Position numbers and translations under genes: made by a program
Notes under the pieces: model-generated
Databases searched by the model: none
The model's input: the letters and a program-made list of their open reading frames with translations, nothing else
Told to the model about the DNA's origin: nothing
Assembly (NCBI GenBank): GCA_934045075.1
Contig: OW203724.1
Location: forward strand, 1,852,501 to 1,916,500
Source of the DNA: Yponomeuta sedellus
Lineage: Eukaryota > Arthropoda > Insecta > Lepidoptera > Yponomeutidae
Direction: 5' to 3'
Length of the DNA stretch: 64,000 nucleotides
Shown: piece by piece, positions 33,537-43,962 of the stretch
Layout: each line of letters starts with the position of its first letter
Numbering within the stretch: the first letter of the stretch is position 1

Positions 33537-33721
33537 TGAGAGGTATTTATGTTCTGAGTGGGTAATTCAACTATGAGGTCGCTAATATAAATTAGGCTAG
33601 TGGCACACAAAGAAAAACGAGAACTTACATAGTAGCCGCTGTGCAATACAAGCAATGAACAGACAGACACAAACATAACACAAATACTACAAGCCAGATC
33701 TTTAGTTGCGGAATGCACTAG

Positions 33722-34594
33722 TCACTTTGATTCGTCCTTTTTTAAAGGTTCAAGGTCAGCTTCATCGTCAATGCGAAATTGGGGGGCTCCATCCTTTTTT
33801 CGCAAATATATTTTGCCATAAGATGACCAACAGTATTTATATCCAAAATTCCTTGCGAAGTCACTAGCGAGAAAGCGCAAGCGTCTTGCCTTCTTGGTTA
33901 ACGTTTCAGAGATGTAGATAGGTTGAGAAGGGCCATCCAACTTCAGATGAGACGAGTTTAGTCTTCCATCTTTATCGGCCTTATTGAGCCGTCTCACAGC
34001 TTTGATCACCTTTTCCTTGAGGAGAATAGTAGAAAACTCCACTATGATTGTCTTGGCTGCTGTTTTGGCGTTAATACGATAGGCGTCACGTATGTCAAAA
34101 TTATTCAGCGGTACGCTGAGTGCATTTCCAGCCAATTTAACAAGCTCGCAAACATCCTCTTTGGTCTCATTGTGTTTTTTTGGGACATTACGTATTTCAA
34201 TTTTAGCCGCACATGACGCTCGTTCGAGATTTTCTACTTTGTCTTCCAGGACTTTTATCTGCTGCAGATTATGTTTTCGGTCTTCGACCAGAAAACTCAT
34301 TTTTCGCTCCATATCATCGTATTTTGTAGAAATGAAATCCATGGAAGTCTTTAAATCGAGAATGGATGTTTGTAGGAGGTTGAGTTTAGCATCTTGTTGG
34401 GATCCGAAGGTTGTGAACATGGCTCTAATTTCTTTCATAAAATCCTGCGTATCATTATCGCGTTTTCGCTTGAGTAAACGTTGGGACACGTTCATCTGGT
34501 TTGATTCAGTGTTGAGGTCGGGTAAGCTCCCTCCGATATCTTCAAGGTCCATATTTGCAGATGAGTTTGGTGGAGTCCTTTTTAGCGGCATCAT
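33722..34594 (-). CDS. LINE-2 ORF1, coiled-coil and baculovirus-FP-like nucleic-acid-binding protein
   Basis: ORF1 proteins bind the element's RNA. The true start is the ATGATG at 34594/34591; the frame runs further upstream only because it reads into host arm sequence. There are 290 codons. Residues ~40-145 are rich in heptad-like Leu/Ile/Met (LNLLQTSILDLK, QQIKVLEDKVENLE), predicting a coiled coil. An RRM-like region (IEIRNVPKKHNETKEDV) and a C-terminal domain (FGYKYCWSSYGKIYLRKKDG) resembling the FP-protein C-terminus follow. A ~185-bp gap separates it from ORF2. Confidence 0.85.
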   Translation of the reverse strand: MMPLKRTPPNSSANMDLEDIGGSLPDLNTESNQMNVSQRLLKRKRDNDTQDFMKEIRAMFTTFGSQQDAKLNLLQTSILDLKTSMDFISTKYDDMERKMSFLVEDRKHNLQQIKVLEDKVENLERASCAAKIEIRNVPKKHNETKEDVCELVKLAGNALSVPLNNFDIRDAYRINAKTAAKTIIVEFSTILLKEKVIKAVRRLNKADKDGRLNSSHLKLDGPSQPIYISETLTKKARRLRFLASDFARNFGYKYCWSSYGKIYLRKKDGAPQFRIDDEADLEPLKKDESK

Positions 34595-35054
34595 TGGATA
34601 CTCTGAAGTATTCTGTATCAGCGAGTTGTAATTTATTAATTGTGAAACTAACAGCTTTGACGTCCATTCATTTAACATTTTTTTTTTTACCTTTCTTTAT
34701 CCATCTATCTATGATTTACACTGTTGGAGAGATGGTTTTTTTGTGGGAAAGTCTATGGTAGTTTGTATTATATTAGTCTATGGTTGTAGGTACTTTGTAT
34801 ATTTCAATTCAGGACTAACATAAAACAGCTCATGGGGTTTGGAAAACAAATTGTTAACACGTAGAAGTCTTAACATAAGCAACATCGTGATGTGGGAATT
34901 TTGGGCCCGTTTTTTTGATATAATCAATTCTCACATCTTACTGTTTACTTATTACGATTTAGAAATACTGAAATAAAGATAAACTGTTTAGTGAATTAAA
35001 TGGGTGAAGGCACCACTCGGACGCTGTGGTGCCTGGGATACTGTTTGGATGTAG

Positions 35055-35121
35055 TCGTCGTCGTCGTCGACAGGCTATACCAGTCCACTGCTGAACACAG
35101 CCCTCCCCCGATGACCGCCAC
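35055..35121 (-). mobile_element. Short LINE/SINE 3' fragment with a CGA-repeat tail
   Basis: It is flanked by TTTGGATGTAG (35044-35054) and TTTGGATGTTGTAG (35122-35135); the left arm has only one such site near 10280. It contains AGTCCACTGCTGAACA, also seen at 45674 (AGTCCACTGCTGGACA), and starts on the plus strand with TCG repeats. Confidence 0.7.
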
Positions 35122-36199
35122 TTTGGATGTTGTAGAATTTACTAAAGAAGTATGGTAAAGGGAAAAAAAATTAAACTTTCGTAGTTATTCTCGTTAAGCT
35201 CGAATACAAAATAAACTCCTGGGAGCATAATTTTTTAAAAAACATATGATAAGTGTATATGAAAAGGTATTTAACTTTCTTACCATTACTTCCATTTTTA
35301 CTGGTCTAAGGTGGGCACCACATCTTCCTTCAGGCGTGTTCGCAATAAGTTTCTTCGTCCAAATCACTCGGGTCTAATGTGCCTTGTGCACAGTTTACAG
35401 TCGTTTTGGTCCTGTTTCTTATTTCTGCGTCTTTAAGTGCCATTGCGTCCATATATCAATTTGGGAAAACTTGAACAAGAAGAAACAGTGGATCGTGTAT
35501 CGACTATACTGCTACTGAGGCGAATTTTCATCGATGACCGTGCTTTTGTCATCACTAGTACAACCTACAAATGGATTGGTTTATTTTCCTAATTTTAGGG
35601 CGTAGAAGGGTTCTAGAGGGGCAATTACAGTAATTTTGGTTAACGAGTCGTTAGGAAGTTTATTTTCAAAGTGATATTTCATCCCTCAGTCCTTTTACGC
35701 GAGAAAACATAGGTTTTAGGTACTCACCTTTGGAAGTTCATATTATAATCTGCGTTTTCTTTGTTTCTTATGTAACCTGCAGCCACCACGCACTTTTCAC
35801 TTCATTGTGCATTTATTGTACAATATCCCAGGGTAAGTTGTTTGCACCAAAGTATTTTAGTTATTTCAATTTTCTAAAATAATCCGACGACGTCTTCACA
35901 GATTTTACACTTGCGATAACCCGACTAAATTTGAAAACATTCAGAGTGCTGCCACTATTTTAAGTTACAATACCATCTTTATTTGGACTCTTACTCAGGG
36001 CATTAGGGCATTGTTTTGACAATTAGGCCTGTACGCTGTCACGTGACCATCGTTTCTTCTATTGGTTTAATTGTTCTGTGGGAATGGGTCTCTCGGTCTC
36101 TCTCAGACTTATTCTGAGGTCGCAGAACAATTTGTGGAACAATGCAATGCACAAATTAGACAGGGAACAATGTGTCGATAATCTCATGTTTTGTTTACA

Positions 36200-37171
36200 A
36201 TGTTTTATTTAATTACTAAAATAATAAATTCCCTTGCTGTTACACTAAGGAGTGCATTTCTAGCAATCTCATTTATTGGGCAAGTGATTGTCACAGTTTC
36301 ATCAACAATATTAACTACGATATTAACAGTATGCACAAGTTTAATTCGCTTTTTTCAAATCATTTATGAAGACAACTCTTTTATATTAACGGAAGAGCTC
36401 CCGAATTTTGCGAATAGTGCTCTAGCAGGATGTGTGGAACAATGGAATTATTTACGTTCGTGTCTGGGCTATATCGGCGATTACGTGTACTGGAGAACCA
36501 GCTCCACTGCTGCTGCAGTGTCCTCGACAGCCGATACTGTGTCAACTGTGGTCATTGAAGTGCTGTTTTTACTTAAGAAATCTGCTATATTCTGTGGGGA
36601 CACATTGTGGTTAATCATAACATTTATTCCTGTGCAATTGCCTCTGCTGTTGAGGGCTGCATTTGTCTATGTCACAGATATCATTGTCTCTTCTGTTGTG
36701 GAGGCCTACATGGTCCTTCTGAAACTTACAAACTTTTTAACAGATGTTCCTTTGGAGTCATGTGTGGGCATCACAAGTGCCATAGTTATTGTTAGGTTAT
36801 GTGTACATTTCAAGGATACCATTCATTCTCAACTTACATTACTCTATTGGATGATGGTTAGAAAAGTAATGTACTTGTACCATTCTGCATATAATTATTT
36901 CACTGACTCTGAAGTGAGAGTGATTGCAAACATGGTGAGAGGTCATGACGTAGATAGGGCAGATGGCAGTCCTGCCCCGATGGTAGAGGAGTCATTGGAC
37001 CCAGCTGATGCTCTATGTGTGATATGCCAGGTACGCCAAAAGTGTGTGCTTATCCTGCCTTGTCGCCATGTCTGTCTCTGCCGGGACTGCTGCCTGCGCT
37101 TATATGGTTATCAAAGAACATGTCCTATCTGTAGAACATTTATTTATCACTCTGTCAATATTTATTTATAG
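36200..37171 (+). CDS. RNF26: RNF26-like membrane RING-finger E3 ubiquitin ligase
   Basis: RNF26 is a multi-pass ER/endosome-associated ubiquitin ligase. This intronless ORF encodes 323 aa from ATG 36200; the frame runs upstream to a TTG at 36191, which is not needed. Several hydrophobic stretches lie in residues ~15-60 and ~115-215. The C-terminus holds a C3HC4 RING of the IAP-like type: CVIC, LPCRH, CLCRDC and CPICR, with H-x3-C-x2-C spacing. It ends VNIYL, much like the conserved NVYL end of RNF26 proteins. No frame damage is seen. A possible AATAAA lies near 37436. The right arm of the giant inverted repeat stops 119 bp before the start codon, so the promoter may lie in repeat-derived DNA. 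Confidence 0.9.
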   Translation: MFYLITKIINSLAVTLRSAFLAISFIGQVIVTVSSTILTTILTVCTSLIRFFQIIYEDNSFILTEELPNFANSALAGCVEQWNYLRSCLGYIGDYVYWRTSSTAAAVSSTADTVSTVVIEVLFLLKKSAIFCGDTLWLIITFIPVQLPLLLRAAFVYVTDIIVSSVVEAYMVLLKLTNFLTDVPLESCVGITSAIVIVRLCVHFKDTIHSQLTLLYWMMVRKVMYLYHSAYNYFTDSEVRVIANMVRGHDVDRADGSPAPMVEESLDPADALCVICQVRQKCVLILPCRHVCLCRDCCLRLYGYQRTCPICRTFIYHSVNIYL

Positions 37172-37917
37172 CATGGAAGAGTGAATGTGACTGGATTTTT
37201 GTGAAATAAGATAGCATTCCCAAAAAGCATTTGTGAACATTTATTCTGATGATCTTTATCACAAAGGAAATTTAAATGGAATTATTTTGGGCAAAAGAGG
37301 TAGCGGGGCTCAGAACAAAAAGCTTTGTGAAGTGAACATTATACTATAGGGTACTTATTTAAAAAACAATTTTATACTTCTCTAGTTATATTTGATGGTT
37401 CGGAAGATAATATAGATAAGCAGAAATGTGTTATAATAAAATTGTTAACTACTAGAAATTTATTTATTATTACTCAACTTATTTTCTATAATAGTACAAG
37501 GCCTACCTAACTTTAGACTACATACATAATTATACGAATTTTAATACATACTAGTAGCCGTTGCAGGAAATTAATTTACACGAAACAAGCATAAATCCGT
37601 ATAAAAACAGTTTTAATTAATTTAGAAAGTTTTCAGTTGCCAAAAAAACCCTTTACCAAGCTGTGCCATTTAACTTAGGCTATAAAAATTCTAATTCATA
37701 TGGTTACGCCCCTATTTTACATATTTTTTACAAACTAGAGGAAATTTTGGCAGGAGTAATCTTAAAGCCTCATGGCTGACAGCATTTTATCTGTTCATGA
37801 AAAGATTAATTTAAAATTCAAGATTTGCATTTGAAAAATTTATTACATACTTTAAGGTCTAACAGAAAAATTATTAACAAATTAACATTATTTAAAAAAA
37901 GGTTCAATAGTGAATTG
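37172..37917. other. Shared 3' flank of RNF26 and NIPA
   Basis: AT-rich 3' UTR sequence of two convergent genes. TTTATT at 37840-37845 is a minus-strand AATAAA suited to the NIPA transcript. No other feature is seen. Confidence 0.6.
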
Positions 37918-39870
37918 TCATGAATTCCTTATGTTTTGATCAATTCTGAAATTTGCCCTATCTTCACAGTGAACAAGTCTTCTATTTCTTTTAGCATTCA
38001 TGTTGAGGTCTTTAAAAGTTATCTGCATGTCTTTAAATGCATTCAACATAAAGATTGCAACAATGACGATCATGAAACCACACAAACAACCCAGCACATC
38101 ATCAAACTTCATGTGATTCCACTCCCTAAATAGTATGGCAGATGCTAATATCACTAACAGTGTGAACATGACATAGTACACTGGTGTCACTATGCTAGTA
38201 TTGTAAATATCAAGAGCCTTGTTTAAGTAGTTCATTTGTATCATAATGCACAGAATAGATATTCCAAATAGAATCCATAACATGTAATTCCAAAAATTAT
38301 TAACTCTACCACTAACACTTTCTCTTATACCTAGAGCAGCACCCTTACAAAACACAACAGTCAGGCTACCTACTGCAGAACATAAGAGAAGATACACAGA
38401 AACATTAGAGTTGCCAAATCTTGGCACAAAAACTGTTCCGATGATGACGCTCACAACAAAAATTATGGCCATGTAACTGATGAACGGATAATCCCAGAGT
38501 TTATTTACTAGTTCTTCAAAGGTTTTTATTTCTTCTGATTTTGGTGAATGTATTACAATCACAATTGAACCAATGATGCACAAGAAACATCCAATCTGAA
38601 ACAAAAAAGTACTTAGGATAAGAATGAGTATGTACTCATTCTCTTTCTACTCTCAAGATTCTCTTTGCAACCTTGTTTACTGATAAAGGGAATAGTTGGA
38701 TCTTTACCTCACAAACTGACTGGCTTTGTGGAAATCTGTTCCAGTCAGGAGTAGAAACATTACTGAAAAAAAGCTTTTCATGTTTGAAAGCTAGGATGTA
38801 TAGCGAAACATTGCTTTCGTGGATAGGTGGTTCTACTGGCTCACCTGGCCGGTTCATAGCATTTGATGTGGGCGAAAAAACAAATTTTGTAAGGGTGAAA
38901 TCTTCTCTAACACCGTATAAATACCTTTCCAATAAAGTTGAGTTTCTCATTGAGGAACTTGGAGGAGAGCACTGCAGTGACTAGTACGCTAATTGCGCCC
39001 AGTGGAGTCACCAGTGCAGCTGGGGCGAACGCATAGGCCAGCAGATTGGCCGCCTCGCCCACACCCACTGAAATACCCACAATGATAAATGACTCACCCC
39101 AAATATCTCCTTCCAGATATTGGTATTGTATTTAGTTATCAGTTGCTTAAATCGACAGTTAACAGCTGTCAGTTAAGTGATTTCGAAATTTAAAATATAA
39201 AAACCACTGACACAATGTTAACAGTCTGTTTGAGAAACTGGGGGTAAGTTGATAAAATTATTGTTTGATTATTAATTTATTTACTACCTTTATTTTCAGA
39301 TCTTTATGGGGATGTTACACTATCAGAGATGTTGCTATGCATTACATATCTTACTTTTCCTAACTATTGAAGACCAACAATTAAAAAAATCACATTTTCT
39401 TTTACAATATATATATGCAGAAAGTGAACATGTTCTAAAAGTTCTAAAATCTTCGCCTGTGGTCTAAACATAGCTACAAAAATTATTGATGTTCTGATGT
39501 TTTCACAAGATATGATTGATTTGTCTCTACTCCTGAAGCACTCATATCCGTTGTTTGTTTTTTTTTATTTCGGTTGGCTTAGCCACTGGAGAGAACACCA
39601 TCAGCAATTCGGTGGGTAGAAGTTACATCAGGAAATTGAATTTAACTTACTTGTAATTAGACCAAGCCACCACAACCATTGTTTCAGGTAAGTGAAACCT
39701 CCTGCTGAAGCCCTCAAGTTCCCAGCCGCGTTGATTTTTTTCAGTGCAATTTTCTTGATAATGAAACTTGTTCCGATGAACACGCTTGAAGATATTGCAA
39801 GCAGAAGCCCAATGATAAACGATTTTTTATCATAGTGGATGTCGTCCAAGTGTAACTCAGCTGGTTTCAT
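37918..39870 (-). CDS. NIPA: NIPA-family magnesium transporter, three coding exons
   Basis: NIPA proteins are nine-helix membrane carriers for Mg2+ and sit in the DMT-like fold group. Exon 1 (39870-39651) holds [25 protein letters not shown] and [13 protein letters not shown], then a GTAAGT donor. Exon 2 (39067-38925) follows TTTCAG and encodes [29 protein letters not shown] and [11 protein letters not shown]. Exon 3 (38595-37918) follows TTTCAG and begins [20 protein letters not shown]. The exons are 220, 143 and 678 nt and splice in frame to 346 aa, close to the ~360 aa of NIPA2. Several further hydrophobic helices lie in exon 3. Convergent with RNF26. Upstream non-coding exons are possible but were not found. 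Confidence 0.93.
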
Positions 39871-40186
39871 GTCTTTTTTTGGGTAGAAGAAATGGAATTT
39901 AAGGGAGAATCACACTGAAAAAGTTTTCACCTAACGTTATCTTTGGTACCGATGTCAATCAATCAATCAATACTACCTACATTCTTTCTACATTTTGTGT
40001 TATTATTGTTAGCATTGAAAGCAAGAATAGAATCTTATCTATATCAGTGTGACCAACTTCAAAATACGAATCCTGCCTTACATAAAATGAAAAACTGCCA
40101 AAAAATGCCCAACAACACCAAAGAAAAGAAAATGCCAACTTTAATTGTACCACTATGAAGATGCGTTGGCCATGGCCTGATTGAGG
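39871..40186. other. Upstream flank of NIPA, no gene seen
   Basis: Contains CAATCAATCAATCAAT at 39957 and AT-rich sequence. The promoter location is unknown. Confidence 0.4.
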
Positions 40187-41605
40187 TTTCTTTATTTTAT
40201 TTTTATTTTATTTTTTATATCTTAGGGGTATCAACAGCGAACATAATCAATGATAATACAAGTAATGAAATACTGTTATTATGGCCAATAACAGCTACCC
40301 ACAACTATACAATAAATAAAAGCAGAAACAAAACGCAAAAACTCAACTAAAATAATTAGATTAACAAATCACTGGCAACATGCGCCAAAGCCAACACGCA
40401 GTAAAACTCCACAGAACAATAAAACTCACAAAGGCAAATCTGTTGTGTGAGATGAGCTAAAATATTATGCGGTTGTGTATGTATGTGTGTGTTTGAGTTT
40501 TTAATGTAGGGGAAGGGAACTGAGGATTCAATGTAAGCTTGAGTTTGAGTCGTTAAGGATCCTTTTTATGTCATTTTTAAAGGATACCTTGGATCCGCAG
40601 AATGGATCCGATGAACTAAATTGTTTGTTGAACAAATCCGCCAGGCGTGACAACGTAGAGTTTTGGGCATAGTTAGTGTTACTATGCGCTTGGTAAAACA
40701 ACCTGCTACCTACTTGTGTGACGTGTTCGGCGACTAGGAACGGAGAAGTTCAACTCGGAAACCAGCTCAGGGGTATCAAGCCTACCAGATAGAACATCAT
40801 GGAGCAACGACATGTCCAGCAATTTGCGACGGTTATCTAAGGTCATAAGACGGTGAAATATGCAAGATGCCTCATAATCGTTTTTCGGAGATTTGGCTTT
40901 AAAATTGAGATATTTTACGAACTTTAACTGTATGCTTTCGATTTTTTGGGAATGTGTTATATATCTAGGAGACCATATACTGCTGGCGTATTCTAAAATG
41001 CTTCTAACAAATGCAAAATAAACGATTTTTACACAGTCAATATCTTCAAATGGCTTACAAACGCGCATAACAAATCCCAAATTACGATATGCTCGCTCCA
41101 CTATGTTATTTATATGCTTCTCATAGGTTAGCTTGCTATCGAGGATAACACCAAGATCACGAATTGTATCCACTCTTTCTAAAGGTTGACCTCCTATGTG
41201 ATAAGTGAAAACTATGGGTTTAGGACTTCGCGTAAATGTAATTTGAACGCATTTCTGAATGTTAACCTTGATTCTATTCATTTCATAATACACATACAGG
41301 CGGTCAATATCTGATTGCATTCTGAGACAGTCCTCTGTGTTAACTATATCTAAAAATATTTTTTTATCGTCTGCGTAAAGTAGAAAGTTGCAGTTTGTAA
41401 AAACGGCGTAAATGTCGTACAAGTACGCATTGTAAAGTAACGGACCTAGGTGTGAGCTCTGTGGAACTCCAGACGGAATTCTCGTAAAGTCTGACTTGTA
41501 GCCTCCAACCACTACTGCTTGTCTACGGTTAGAAACATAACAAGTGATGCACCTGTGAAGATCACCATTCCCAAATGAGAAAGCTTTCGAGAAAGCTTTG
41601 TGGTC
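40187..41605 (-). mobile_element. 5'-truncated LINE fragment
   Basis: The fragment begins within the RT DFSKAFD motif (KAFSFGNGDLHR) and ends in an A-rich AAATAAAATAAAA tail at 40187-40225 (minus sense). It lacks endonuclease and ORF1. It abuts an unrelated inverted repeat at its 5' side. Confidence 0.82.
40528..41605 (-). pseudogene. LINE reverse transcriptase C-terminal half
   Basis: It contains SGVPQSSHLGPLLYNAYLYD, the catalytic LLYADDKKIF, RDLGVILDSKLTYEKHI and FVRSILEYASSIWSP. The first frame stops at 40706. The protein continues in another frame (HVTQVGSRLFYQAHSN, LSRLADLFNKQF) to a stop at 40528, so there is a frameshift near 40740. Endonuclease and fingers are missing. The family is a jockey- or CR1-like LINE, different from LINE-1 and LINE-2. 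Confidence 0.82.
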
Positions 41606-41826
41606 ACAAAAGAAAAAAAATTGCTAGATAGGTACATACAGAATATTGTACTTTTATTAAACAAATAAAAAAACTTTACAGTGTAAAATAATACTTTAAT
41701 AATGATTAGGTACCTGACTGACCGATAATAGGGAATGGAAGAAAATATCAGAAGTGCTTGATTTTTATTTTGGTGATAGAAATAACCTTCCTTAACGCGA
41801 GAAAAAAGTTTCAATTTTTTTGGCCT

Positions 41827-42082
41827 CGTAGTTAATTTTTAAATAATCATAATATTCTTCCATTCGTCGTTCTGGGCTCAGTACGGTTTAACAGACACAT
41901 TCCTTGGTCCGCTACTAATGAAAAAAAAATCTCTAATGACAATGACAATTGACAGCTCCCGCCGTTGTCATCACAGATTTTTTTTTTTCAATAGTAGCGG
42001 ACCAAGGAATGTGTCTGTTAAGCCGTACTGAGCCCAGAACGACGAATTGAAGAATATTAAGATTATTTAATAATTAACTACG
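41827..42082. mobile_element. Fold-back element with ~110-bp arms
   Basis: The sequence from CGTAGTTAA at 41827 mirrors itself to TTAACTACG at 42082. The well-conserved core is TCGTTCTGGGCTCAGTACGG and GGTCCGCTACT. The loop also contains TGACAA/TTGTCA. The tip CGTAGTTAA overlaps the end of the larger inverted repeat. No coding sequence. Confidence 0.82.
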
Positions 42083-42194
42083 TATGCTCTAAGGTGTTCA
42101 ACCCTTTGGAATCATTTAGATCTTTTACTTTGTCTCGACGCACTTATCAAAACTACTATAATAGAAATTCTAAATTGTCCGTTACAGGATATAC

Positions 42195-43151
42195 AGGTTC
42201 AGGTTACAGGTTCATAGCACGATCGACCTCATTGGTAAAATTATTTCCCCGTCTCTTGGAGACGTAGAGGTCGCGTGCGTAGCTGAGGCCAGGAGTGCCT
42301 GGACCGACGCAGCCGGTCCGAGCCAGGTAATTCCAAAGATTCTGGGATCGCAGAGGCTTTGGGATGAGCCGCTCTGCATGCGGGTTCGTAAAGAACTCGA
42401 AACTGCAGGCGACGACGCGGAGCGTGCTCGTCTCTTAGCCAGCTGCGAGCCAGAATCAGGCTACTGGTTGAGGGCCCTCCCATCGGCGAGCATAGGTACT
42501 CTCTTAGAGAGAACCACATTTAGTTTGGGAGTTAGTCTGAGGTTGGGAGCCAGGACTAACGAGCCACATCGCTGCCGCTGCGGTGGAGGCGTCGATGCGT
42601 TAGGTCACCATGGCCTGGCATGCTGCCGTAGCGCTGGACGTCTGTCTAGACACGCTGCCCTGAATGACATAATCCGTCGGGCTCTTGCCAGCGTAGGCGT
42701 GCCTGCAGTCCTGGAGCCCACTGGGATTGCGCGCGACGATGGCAAGAGGCCTGACGGAATGACTCTCATTCCATGGAAGAATGGGCGGTCGCTGGTCTGG
42801 GACGCAACTTGTGTTGATACGCTTGCACAGTCCCATATCCATGCGACCGCCTGCCATGCAGGGGCGGCGGCGTCCAACGCAGAGTCGAATAAGAGGCACA
42901 AATATGCAGCCATAGGGCAGGGCTATATATTTGTGCCTTTCGGAGTCGAGACTCTGGGGCCATGGGGTCCGGAGGCGAGACTCCTCTTTAAGGAGATCTC
43001 GTCGCGCCTAGTCGACGCTTCAGGAGACCTGAGGGCTGGTGCTTACTTTGGCCAAAGAATAAGCCTAGCCATACAGCGAGGCAATGCCGCCAGCCTTCTT
43101 GGTACTCTGCCGCCCGACAGCGATCTGGCTCAAATATTTTATTTAAATTAG
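42195..43151 (+). pseudogene. C-terminal part of a restriction-like-endonuclease LINE ORF
   Basis: The frame is open from about 42195 to the stop at 43151, GC-rich compared with its surroundings. It shows a zinc-binding CRCGGGVDALGHHGLACC followed by SRHAALNDIIRRAL. Then comes KRPDGMTLIPW with VWDATCVD, which fits the PD-(D/E)xK nuclease layout (PD...D) of R2-like LINEs. The C-terminal VETLGPWGPEARLLFKEIS and FFGQR/YFGQRIS-type block is shared by a group of RT-linked proteins in animals. RT itself is absent, so it is a 5'-truncated copy. The exact clade is unsure. Confidence 0.65.
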
Positions 43152-43962
43152 AATGTTTTAGGTTTAGTTCCATTTTTATCATTAATTATTATTATTATAA
43201 ATATTTAAGCTATCATAATGTTTGTATAATATATAAGTTAAATGATAAAAGAAAAAATTCAATTCAATAAATTTATCTCATTAACTACGAGGCCAAAAAA
43301 ATTGAAACTTTTTTCTCGCGTTAAGGAAGGTTATTCCTATCACCAAAAACAAAAATCAAGCACTTCTGATATTTTCTTCCATTCCCTACTGTACCCAGAC
43401 ATATTCTTCGTGTGTTTGTTAGTTGTTGCATGTTCCTTCAGAGCAGACCTCAGGAGCAGACAGTCGTGTAACTAATTTGATAGGTATTGCCGGCTTTACA
43501 AAACGCAACATCTGGATCGTCTTTGGCTTTAGATATCCATGAAGAAAGCAATGGATCTTTTTCCCACTTCGGGTGGTACGCTACTACGCTCGTTCGTTTA
43601 CTCCGTGTTCTTTGTTAAACCAGTGACTCTCAAAACCAACAAATAACGATGGCCGGTGTCTAAGGGTCACCGCACACGGGCCACCGGCCACAACCACAAA
43701 ACGCCGCCACTGGCATATTTCCTGTAATTTTCATACATTTTATATGGACTCGTCGCACACGGTTGGCGCCGGTGGCGGCCACACGCTACAAATCGTCGCA
43801 GCTTGCTTCTTGTGGCTCGCCCCGGCCACTAAACGTCGACACAAAAAGCCGCCACACGCCACTCGCGCGATTCCGCGCCCCTCTCTCCTTTGCCTCAGTT
43901 AACCTGTGCTGTAAAGTCGACGGTAACGCACGGTAGTCTGTAGTTCCTATAGGTAGATAAAT

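Larger units (their letters stand above)
26661..34632 (-). mobile_element. Two-ORF LINE (LINE-2), split by LINE-1
   Basis: The target site in the left arm (CACATAATTTATTAATTG) is opened here, with TAATT at both edges. On the minus strand the 5' end is near 34632, ORF1 is 34594-33722, ORF2 is 33536-30615, and the 3' UTR continues at 30614-30531 and 27030-26661. The tail is of TTTTACTTACTT repeats. LINE-1 occupies 27031-30530. Both ORFs are open, so the element seems full length apart from the 3' UTR insertion. Confidence 0.85.
25557..36080 (-). repeat. Right arm of the giant inverted repeat, split by a nested LINE pair
   Basis: The unique pieces are 25557-26660 and 34633-36080. They are the reverse complement of the left arm pieces and lack all three left-arm transposons, showing the empty sites GGTGCCCACC, TTATG and the CTTTT region. 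A 67-bp retroposon piece at 35055-35121 is private to this arm. The outer end is TTGTTCTGTG at 36080, against CACAGAACAA at 6892. Confidence 0.9.
41729..43388. repeat. ~107-bp inverted repeats flanking a palindrome and an RLE-type LINE fragment
   Basis: 41729-41834 (GGGAATGGAAGAAAATATC...TCGTAGTTAA) is the reverse complement of 43281-43388 with few changes. Between them lie the palindrome 41827-42082 and the coding fragment 42195-43151. The layout looks like a TIR transposon with cargo, or a local inverted duplication. TSDs could not be defined. Confidence 0.7.

Noticed and set aside
34092..34631. Plus-strand open frame of 179 codons
   Set aside because: Antisense to LINE-2 ORF1; the minus strand has the coiled-coil and FP-like motifs.
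34595..34678. Longer LINE-2 ORF1 starting at 34678
   Set aside because: The extra codons read into inverted-repeat arm sequence that is present without the LINE at 15190-15240; the element itself begins near 34632.
36191..36199. RNF26 start at a TTG codon at 36191
   Set aside because: An ATG follows three codons later at 36200 and is the normal eukaryotic choice.
41512..41814. Minus-strand 100-codon frame next to the LINE fragment
   Set aside because: It runs across the junction between the LINE and the unrelated inverted repeat in the wrong frame for RT.
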